In this document: positions 36,702-42,373 of the stretch, in pieces
Layout of the letters: each line of letters starts with the position of its first letter
Position numbering within the stretch: position 1 is the first letter of the stretch
Origin: Chryseobacterium gleum
GTDB taxonomy: Bacteria > Bacteroidota > Bacteroidia > Flavobacteriales_D > Sanyastnellaceae
Reading direction: 5' to 3'
Length of the DNA: 42,373 nucleotides
NCBI GenBank assembly: GCA_945878635.1
Contig: CAMCTV010000007.1
Span: forward strand, 1-42,373
Position numbers and translations under genes: made by a program
Notes under the pieces: generated by a model
Seen by the model: the letters and a program-made list of their open reading frames with translations, nothing else
Database searches by the model: none
What the model was told of the DNA's origin: nothing

Positions 36702-37550
36702 TTACAATTTGGTTATCGCTCGCTGCACGGCATTGCTCAATCGCATGAAATCTTCTGCCGTCATCGTTTTGTTTTCTTGAATTTTTTTCAATTCGGCTTG
36801 TGCCTCTTTCAAAAATTGAACAGCCTCTAGGTTGATCTTTTGTTGCTCAATTTTCTCCGAATCTTGCATTTGAATGCTTTGTAAGCTTGTCTTGTATAGC
36901 TTTTCCAAATCTGCAATTTTTTGCAACATCTCACCTTGATCCTCTGCAGGCTGGTGAACAACTACTTTTTTTTCTTTGTATACAATTTCCTTTTCTGTTT
37001 TTCCCTTTTTCAAGAAATAAAGAATGGTAATGATGACGAGCAAGCATGCCAATACGATAGCGACAAAAAACCACAATTCTTGTTCTCCTTCTATTTGTCC
37101 AATCAACTCTTGTCCAAAGGAATATTTGGATTGTAAATCGATGCTCAATGATCGCAATGAATCTTCGTTCTTTTTCAAAAGTTCATTTTGACTGCGCAAT
37201 TCGTTTAATTCCATTTTTTGGATTTGAGCTTTGATCTGCGCCACTTCCTCGCTTTTCTTGTGGAAGGTGTAAAATGCAATTAAATCTTTGTACACTTTTT
37301 TAATCACCAATGGGTCCTTTGCCAATTCATTCAATTGTTTCAGGGTATCAATTTTAAGGATGTCCCATTTGTAGTTTTTAACGATGAGGGTATCCGCTTT
37401 CCAACCGGAAAGAATCAAATGAATTTGGTCTGTTCCCAAATCACTAAATGATGTTCCTTTGGACAAGATGGGACCACTAATGGTGGCCTTTTGACCATTT
37501 ACCGTGAAGCCCATGACCAATAGGCTAAGAATAATTATCACTTTTTGCAT
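36702..37550 (-). CDS. Membrane-anchored coiled-coil protein of unknown function
   Basis: I do not recognise a family for this 282-residue protein. It has a signal peptide (MQKVIIILSLLVMGFTVNGQ), a short beta/helix N-terminal part (about 20-90) and a coiled coil rich in K/E/Q/L (about 95-145). One membrane span (about 160-180, WFFVAIVLACLLVIITILYF) and a second charged coiled coil in the cytoplasm (about 190-282) follow. It resembles a periplasm-to-cytoplasm scaffold. It lies 12 nt after the S41 peptidase and 1 nt before the aminotransferase. Confidence 0.75.
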   Translation of the reverse strand: MQKVIIILSLLVMGFTVNGQKATISGPILSKGTSFSDLGTDQIHLILSGWKADTLIVKNYKWDILKIDTLKQLNELAKDPLVIKKVYKDLIAFYTFHKKSEEVAQIKAQIQKMELNELRSQNELLKKNEDSLRSLSIDLQSKYSFGQELIGQIEGEQELWFFVAIVLACLLVIITILYFLKKGKTEKEIVYKEKKVVVHQPAEDQGEMLQKIADLEKLYKTSLQSIQMQDSEKIEQQKINLEAVQFLKEAQAELKKIQENKTMTAEDFMRLSNAVQRAITKL

Positions 37551-37562
37551 AGCGTCCGCAAG

Positions 37563-38999
37563 TTAAATCTTTTTTCTAAATGCACTCCAATATGGATCGG
37601 TTCCTTGAAGAATATTTTCAAGGGTGTATTCTATTCTAAAGTCTGGACAAATATTGGGCGATTCAAATTTAAATGCTCTGCTGTAATTGTACCGAATTGT
37701 GGCAATGGAGATGGGTAAATTGGAATGGGGCAGGTTTGAAAGCGCCGCATTGCCGAATGTTCCTCTATCATTGCCCATGATGCATTGTCCCCAAATTGTC
37801 CCCAAATTATTTTTTTTCCAAGCTTGTGTGAAGTCGACAGATGCTGAGGCAGACAATCCATTCACCCAGAGATGCTTCTCTCCTTGATAAATCCAATTTT
37901 TTTGTTGAATTTTTTTGTTGAAAAACAAAGTGTCCACCTCACCATTTTTCAATTCCATTAGGTCAATGTAGCGCTGTATGTCCTCATTGCGTCTTAGGAT
38001 TATTTTGAGAAACGCTCTGACCAATTTTCTTTTCAATGGTTTAACTCGGCTATCAGCCAAAGCACTTCTTTTGGCAACGATGTTATCTGGTGCATTGTAT
38101 CCTTGCATTAATAAAAATGACACAAGGTATTCTACTTCTGTGCTTTTACCGCCGGTGTTGTCTCTTAAATCTATGACCAGATGGTTCATTTTTTTTCGAG
38201 CGCATTGTTTGAAGAATGAACGAATCATTCTGTTTTGCTTCCCCATTTTTTGTGGAGCAAAAGATGCAATGGCGATATAGGCGGTATCGTTGTGGAATTC
38301 AATTTTTGGAAGGTCGCTGTATAATACTTTGTTCTTTTTTTGATACCGTTCTTTGTCCCTTTTATCCCATGTCGTATACCAAGTGCTTTTTACTGCACCC
38401 GATAGATCCTTGTATTTTACTTGAATGCTGTCTTGTTGCTGAAGATAAAAAACGGAGTAGTAAACAGGAAACAATTCGTCTTGTTGTCTATTGAGTCCAT
38501 CATGGCTGTCATGCTCCATGAGAGCCAATGGTGCAGTTTTGTCGATAATGGATTGCAAAGCGACTCCATTGAAAGACAGGAGTTCTGATCCCAATGGTAT
38601 CCTGTTCAAGGGATCTTTGCTCAATCGATTTCCTATTTTTTTCAATGGAACAAAGCGATAATCATTGTTCAGGTGTTGGTTCCAAAGGCCTTTGATGTGC
38701 ACTTGTGTGTGGCTGTCCTCCATGTTTTGCAAAAGGCGACCCACAATCAAAGCAAATTCTAATTTGCTCCGTGCTCCTAGATTGCAGGAATCATGGGCCA
38801 TTTGGACAGCTCTTTCCCATTCCAACGGATCCGCATATCCCGTGGGATAAGGATGCGAAACTTTCAAAATGGAGATCAAAGAATCTATGTCATTGTTCAT
38901 TTCATCTGGAGAAAGCTTGGTCTCTCCTTGTTGTCCCCAAATACAAAAGGGTAGGAAAAATCCTACCCCCATTAAAATGTATTTTAATTTTTGAATCAA
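37563..38999 (-). CDS. Secreted S41-family (C-terminal processing-type) peptidase
   Basis: The 478-residue protein has a signal peptide (MIQKLKYILMGVGFFLPFCIWGQ) and an S41 fold. The motifs are ISILKVSHPYPTGY, MEDSHTQVHI, HLVIDLRDNTGGKS (about 275-285) and the nucleophile region VNGLSASASVDF (about 380-391). No canonical PDZ domain is obvious. The start is TTG, overlapping the paaZ stop as TTGA. Starting at the ATG (38972) would remove the basic part of the signal peptide, so TTG is preferred. A terminator-like hairpin lies inside the signal-peptide codons. Confidence 0.82.
   Translation of the reverse strand: MIQKLKYILMGVGFFLPFCIWGQQGETKLSPDEMNNDIDSLISILKVSHPYPTGYADPLEWERAVQMAHDSCNLGARSKLEFALIVGRLLQNMEDSHTQVHIKGLWNQHLNNDYRFVPLKKIGNRLSKDPLNRIPLGSELLSFNGVALQSIIDKTAPLALMEHDSHDGLNRQQDELFPVYYSVFYLQQQDSIQVKYKDLSGAVKSTWYTTWDKRDKERYQKKNKVLYSDLPKIEFHNDTAYIAIASFAPQKMGKQNRMIRSFFKQCARKKMNHLVIDLRDNTGGKSTEVEYLVSFLLMQGYNAPDNIVAKRSALADSRVKPLKRKLVRAFLKIILRRNEDIQRYIDLMELKNGEVDTLFFNKKIQQKNWIYQGEKHLWVNGLSASASVDFTQAWKKNNLGTIWGQCIMGNDRGTFGNAALSNLPHSNLPISIATIRYNYSRAFKFESPNICPDFRIEYTLENILQGTDPYWSAFRKKI
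38941..38970 (-). terminator. Terminator-like hairpin within signal-peptide codons
   Basis: On the minus strand GGGTAGGA (38968-38961), a TTTT loop, TCCTACCC (38956-38949) and TTTTGTAT form a perfect 8-bp helix with a T-rich tail. It lies 28 nt after the paaZ stop and within the first codons of the S41 gene. It may act as the paaZ terminator or as an attenuator for the genes beyond. Confidence 0.5.
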
Positions 39000-41038
39000 C
39001 CGTTGCGTTTTTTAACCATCGTTAAAATGGTGGCCAGTGCTACGGTTTCTCCGGTTTCATCATACACATCCACCAAGAACTTGACGATGCCCTTGGCTAT
39101 GTCCACTTCATTTCTTTTTTCTTGGTCCACTTTTTCTTTTACCGTGAATTTAACACCGATGGTCATTCCAGGATAAACAGGTTTGGTAAATCGGCAATCT
39201 TCTAATCCATAGTTCAACAATACAGGACCTTTCTTGGGGTCGACAAACAATCCAGCTGCTTTGGACAAAATGAAATATCCATGCGCCACGCGTCTTTCAA
39301 ATATGGTACCTTCCAAACTGGTGGCGTCCATGTGCGCGTAAAAGTTGTCTCCGCTGACATTGGCAAAGTTGACGATATCGGCATCATTCACAGTGTGCTT
39401 GTGTGTGAAAACTGTATCTCCAATCACCAAGTCTTCAAAGTATTGTCTGAACAAATGCGGATTGGCTTCACGTTGTTTTCCGCCGTATTGGTATACGTTG
39501 GTCAAATGGGATAGGGTAGTAGGCGTTCCCTGTATAGCGGTGCGCTGCATGTAATGCAATACGCCTCGCTTGCCTCCCATTTCCTCTCCACCGCCTGCAC
39601 GACCAGGTCCGCCATGCACCAGCATGGGCATAGGAGATCCATGTCCTGTGCTCTCCACGGCTGATTCTCTGTTGAGGACCAATATTCTTCCGTGGTGCGA
39701 TGCTGCACCAATGACAAAGTCTTTGGCTTCGTTATCATCAAATGTGGTGATGCTGGAAACCAATGATCCCTTACCCAATTTGCTGATAGCGACTGCTTCC
39801 TCAGTAGTACTATAGGGCAAAATGGTAGCCACTGGACCAAAAGCCTCCACTTCATGTGAGCTTAATTTGGTAAAGGGTTGGTTGTTCAAGAATACAACAG
39901 GCGAAATAAACGCGCCTTTGGTGTAGTCACCATCAATGATTTCAGGCTGCTGTCCGCCAATGACCATTTCTGATTCTTGTTTTAATATCTCCAATTTGGC
40001 CAATACATCCTCTCGCTGCGATTGCGAAGCCAAACAGCCCATGCGTACTTTTTCATTGAGCGGATTGCCAATGGCCGTTTGCGACAGCGCCTTACCCAAA
40101 GCTATCTGCACATCCTCAACATATTGCTCTGGAACAATAATTCTTCTGACTGCGGTACATTTTTGTCCGCATTTAACCGTCATTTCCTTTCTCACTTCTT
40201 TGATAAACAAATCAAACTCAGGTGTGCCGGGAGATGCCTGCAATCCTAGAATGGCAGAGTTCAGAGAATCGGCTTCCATATTAAATGGTACCGATTCAGT
40301 AATGATTCTGGGGTGGGCCTTTAGTTTCTTTCCGGTATGCGCGGATCCTGTGAAGGTCACCACGTCTTGTAAGGTCATATGATCCAATGCCGAATGCGCG
40401 CTGCCCATGATCAATTGCAATGCTCCTTCTGGTAGTATTTTGGATGCAATGATGTCTTTTGTGACAACTTCGGCCAAGTAGGAGGAAATACTTGCAGGCT
40501 TCACCACTGCGGGAACACCAGCCAAGAGGTTTACCGCAATCTTTTCCAACATTCCCCATACAGGAAAGTTGAAAGCGTTGATGTGAAAGGCCACTCCTTC
40601 TTTGGGAACCATGATGTGGTGTCCACCAAATGTGCCATTCTTGGACAACTTGGCCATCTCGCCGTCTACATAATATCTTTCGTTGGGGAATTGCCTGCGC
40701 AAACTTGCGTAAGCAAACAAGTTTCCAATACCTCCTTCAATATCAATCCAACTGTCCACTTTGGTGGCGCCTGTTTTGTAGGACCAATCATAATAGACAT
40801 TTTTTCTTTCCATGAGATAAAACGCCAAGGCCTTCAGCATATTTCCGCGCTCATGAAAGGTCATCTTGCGCAAAGCGGGTCCACCCACTGTTCTTGCATA
40901 GTTAAAGACAGCAGCGTAATCTACATCGGTGGTGCTGATTTCAAATATGGGTTCATTGTTGGATGCATCGGTTAATACTTGCGTATTTCCGGCACCTTTT
41001 TCCCACTGCCCCAATATGTAATGCTCTAAAGTTCTCAT
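38996..41038 (-). CDS. paaZ: PaaZ: aldehyde dehydrogenase fused to MaoC-type enoyl-CoA hydratase
   Basis: In E. coli, PaaZ opens the oxepin-CoA ring of phenylacetate catabolism with its hydratase domain and oxidises the resulting semialdehyde with its dehydrogenase domain. The 680-residue protein has the ALDH domain (about 1-520) with catalytic E255 (FNMEADSLN) and C294 (GQKCTAVRR). The MaoC domain (about 530-675) has the active-site pattern NVSGDNFYAHMD and the typical RVAHGYFILSKAAGLF. Both active sites look intact. No paaABCDE, paaG, paaJ or paaK gene is in the window. It diverges from purE. Confidence 0.93.
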   Translation of the reverse strand: MRTLEHYILGQWEKGAGNTQVLTDASNNEPIFEISTTDVDYAAVFNYARTVGGPALRKMTFHERGNMLKALAFYLMERKNVYYDWSYKTGATKVDSWIDIEGGIGNLFAYASLRRQFPNERYYVDGEMAKLSKNGTFGGHHIMVPKEGVAFHINAFNFPVWGMLEKIAVNLLAGVPAVVKPASISSYLAEVVTKDIIASKILPEGALQLIMGSAHSALDHMTLQDVVTFTGSAHTGKKLKAHPRIITESVPFNMEADSLNSAILGLQASPGTPEFDLFIKEVRKEMTVKCGQKCTAVRRIIVPEQYVEDVQIALGKALSQTAIGNPLNEKVRMGCLASQSQREDVLAKLEILKQESEMVIGGQQPEIIDGDYTKGAFISPVVFLNNQPFTKLSSHEVEAFGPVATILPYSTTEEAVAISKLGKGSLVSSITTFDDNEAKDFVIGAASHHGRILVLNRESAVESTGHGSPMPMLVHGGPGRAGGGEEMGGKRGVLHYMQRTAIQGTPTTLSHLTNVYQYGGKQREANPHLFRQYFEDLVIGDTVFTHKHTVNDADIVNFANVSGDNFYAHMDATSLEGTIFERRVAHGYFILSKAAGLFVDPKKGPVLLNYGLEDCRFTKPVYPGMTIGVKFTVKEKVDQEKRNEVDIAKGIVKFLVDVYDETGETVALATILTMVKKRNG

Positions 41039-41078
41039 GTCTGATAATTGATGGGCACAAGTTAAAATGGAAAGGGTT

Positions 41079-41086
41079 TATCTTTG
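41079..41086 (+). promoter_or_regulatory. -7 box for purE
   Basis: TATCTTTG matches TAnnTTTG and ends 17 nt before the purE ATG, giving an mRNA leader of about a dozen bases. No clear -33 TTTG is found at the proper distance. It lies in the 65-bp gap between the divergent paaZ and purE genes. Confidence 0.55.
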
Positions 41087-41103
41087 TCAAAAAATTATTG
41101 ATC

Positions 41104-41583
41104 ATGGTTGGAATTATCATGGGTAGCAAGAGTGATTGGCCCATCATGCAGGAGGCGGCGGATGTTTTAAAAATGTTGGGCGTAGCCTATGAAGCCGAAG
41201 TGGTTTCAGCACACCGTACACCTGAACGTATGTTTGAGTATGCACAGAAGGCACATTCAAGAGGAATCAAAGTCATTATTGCCGGAGCTGGAGGAGCAGC
41301 CCATCTTCCTGGTATGACAGCATCCATTACGCCTTTGCCTGTCATTGGTGTTCCCATAAAATCCTCCAATTCCATTGATGGTTGGGATAGTGTTTTATCC
41401 ATTTTGCAAATGCCCGCCGGCGTACCTGTGGCAACAGTGGCCTTGAACGGCGGCCGAAACGCAGGTATTCTTGCTGCACAAATCATTGGAGCACATGATG
41501 AAGCTTTGTTAAAGCGCATTGTTGCTTTCAAGGAGGAGTTAAAGAAAAAAGTATTGGACGCAGCTAAAGATTTGAAGTCATGA
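41104..41583 (+). CDS. purE: 5-(carboxyamino)imidazole ribonucleotide mutase (purE)
   Basis: PurE converts N5-CAIR to CAIR in purine synthesis. The 159-residue protein has the class I start GIIMGSKSDWPIM, VSAHRTPERMFEYA with the active-site His, IAGAGGAAHLPGM and GVPVATVALNGGRNAGILAA, all typical. The frame is open upstream to 40963, but that would overlap paaZ. ATG at 41104 gives the standard N-terminus. The stop overlaps the next start as ATGA. No purK is seen beside it in this window. Confidence 0.97.
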   Translation: MVGIIMGSKSDWPIMQEAADVLKMLGVAYEAEVVSAHRTPERMFEYAQKAHSRGIKVIIAGAGGAAHLPGMTASITPLPVIGVPIKSSNSIDGWDSVLSILQMPAGVPVATVALNGGRNAGILAAQIIGAHDEALLKRIVAFKEELKKKVLDAAKDLKS

Positions 41584-42373
41584 GTTTTTTATCAATTGAT
41601 CCCAAGTCGCTGAAAGTGGCGCAAGTGCATGGTTATTTGTTGGGCGCTGTTGCCCCAAGACCCATTGCGTTGGTGAGTACGGTAGATGCAGATGGTAATC
41701 CCAATCTTTCTCCGTTTAGTTTTTTCAATGTTTTTTCAGCCAATCCGCCCATCGCTATTTTCTCTCCTGCACGAAGAGGACGGGACAACACCACCAAGCA
41801 CACTTTTGAGAATGCCAAGGTGCACAAGGAGTGTGTGATTAACATTGTCAATTTTGACATGGTGCAACAAATGAGTCTTTCCAGCACTGAATATCCGCAA
41901 GGGGTGAATGAATTTGTGAAGAGTGGACTTACACCCATTGCTTCTGATGTGGTAAAACCACAACGTGTAATGGAGTCGCCGGTGCAGTTGGAATGCATCA
42001 TCAAGGAAGTGATAGCGTTGGGAACAGAAGGTGGAGCAGGCAATTTGATTGTTTCTGAAGTGGTGCGCATCCACATCAACGAAAGTGTATTGGATGACAA
42101 CGGAAGAATTGACCCCATCAAGATTGATCAAGTGGCCAGATTAGGCGGTGATTGGTATAGCAGAGCCAAGGATGGTTTGTTCTCTGTGGCCAAGCCATTG
42201 GAAAGAATGGGCATTGGTGTGGATCAAATTCCTGCCGATATCCGATTGTCAAAGGTGCTGACAGGTAATCATCTGGGCCAATTGGGCAATGTTGAATCCA
42301 TGCCCAATGAAACAGAAGTAAACGAATACAAGCTCACGGAATTGTCCGATATTTTCTTGGAACATGAGAAAGA
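41580..42373 (+). CDS. Flavin reductase-like FMN-binding protein (3' end outside window)
   Basis: The frame stays open for 264 codons to the window edge without a stop, so it is partial. It begins MSFLSIDPKSLKVAQVHGYL. It shows the flavin-binding split-barrel segments LLGAVAPRPIALVSTVDADG, NLSPFSFFNVFSANPP and ARRGRDNTTKHT, and continues with IVSEVVRIHINE and RLGGDWYSRA. Family members bind FMN and reduce flavin or act on small substrates, and the precise role is unknown. It overlaps purE by 4 nt (ATGA), implying coupled translation, though no shared pathway is evident. Confidence 0.88.
   Translation, partial: MSFLSIDPKSLKVAQVHGYLLGAVAPRPIALVSTVDADGNPNLSPFSFFNVFSANPPIAIFSPARRGRDNTTKHTFENAKVHKECVINIVNFDMVQQMSLSSTEYPQGVNEFVKSGLTPIASDVVKPQRVMESPVQLECIIKEVIALGTEGGAGNLIVSEVVRIHINESVLDDNGRIDPIKIDQVARLGGDWYSRAKDGLFSVAKPLERMGIGVDQIPADIRLSKVLTGNHLGQLGNVESMPNETEVNEYKLTELSDIFLEHEK

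Noticed and set aside
39936-40382. A 148-codon plus-strand open frame inside paaZ
   Set aside because: It is opposite the clearly conserved aldehyde dehydrogenase coding sequence, and its translation is Ser/Cys-rich without any recognisable domain.
40963-41103. A longer purE start upstream
   Set aside because: It would overlap the 5' end of paaZ and add 47 residues unlike PurE; ATG at 41104 gives the canonical N-terminus.
41633-42121. Minus-strand open frame near the right edge
   Set aside because: It is the complement of the flavin-reductase-like gene, whose plus-strand translation shows a conserved fold.
1-42373. Search for insertion sequences, prophage genes, toxin-antitoxin pairs, restriction systems and CRISPR
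   Set aside because: No transposase, integrase, phage structural, methylase or Cas-like protein was seen, and no terminal inverted repeats or spacer-repeat arrays were found by eye.

Overview
The window is a piece of a Bacteroidota chromosome. The evidence is SusC/SusD proteins, a type IX secretion (Por) C-terminal sorting domain on a secreted amylase, TonB-dependent receptors, A-rich start regions mostly without Shine-Dalgarno sequences, and several promoters of the Bacteroidota form TTTG-N18-20-TAnnTTTG. A Flavobacteriales-like lineage is plausible, but I cannot place it further. No insertion sequence, prophage, CRISPR array or rRNA is visible.

1-12456 (+) is the classic translation/transcription block: the 3' end of tuf, tRNA-Trp, secE, nusG, rplK, rplA, rplJ, rplL, rpoB, rpoC. 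A strong hairpin lies between rplL and rpoB, and an intrinsic terminator follows rpoC. rpoB appears to start at TTG.

12475-17807 (+) is the most unusual unit: a tight four-gene operon. It encodes a small TonB-dependent receptor, a TPR/coiled-coil/transmembrane protein ending in a PP2C (SpoIIE-type) phosphatase, a SiaB-like histidine-kinase-fold protein and a SiaC-like phosphoprotein. This looks like a SiaABC partner-switching circuit tied to an outer-membrane receptor, with no diguanylate cyclase beside it.

17808-24364 is mixed housekeeping: threonine aldolase and peptide release factor 3 (-), a DUF4143 ATPase with an extra winged-helix-like tail (-), cutC (+), rplS (-), and a thioredoxin-TonB C-terminal fusion (-). 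The ATPase and cutC diverge from a region with three direct repeats exactly 33 bp apart. Three genes here (prfC, the ATPase, cutC) have a -7 promoter box 3-4 nt before the start codon, which suggests leaderless mRNAs.

24374-26092 (-) is a POT-family peptide transporter, apparently co-transcribed with the thioredoxin-TonB gene. 26191-35445 (-) is a starch/alpha-glucan utilisation locus: a T9SS-secreted GH13 amylase, SusC, SusD with an inserted beta-rich domain, a small lipoprotein, and a secreted SusE/F-like protein that resembles the amylase N-terminus. It has a recognisable promoter and terminator. Its products probably work together at the cell surface to bind, cut and import alpha-glucans.

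35576-41038 (-) holds a sugar aminotransferase, a coiled-coil membrane protein, an S41-type peptidase and PaaZ. All are closely spaced, with a terminator-like hairpin between paaZ and the rest. 41104-42373 (+) is divergent: purE overlapping the start of a flavin-reductase-family gene that runs off the window.
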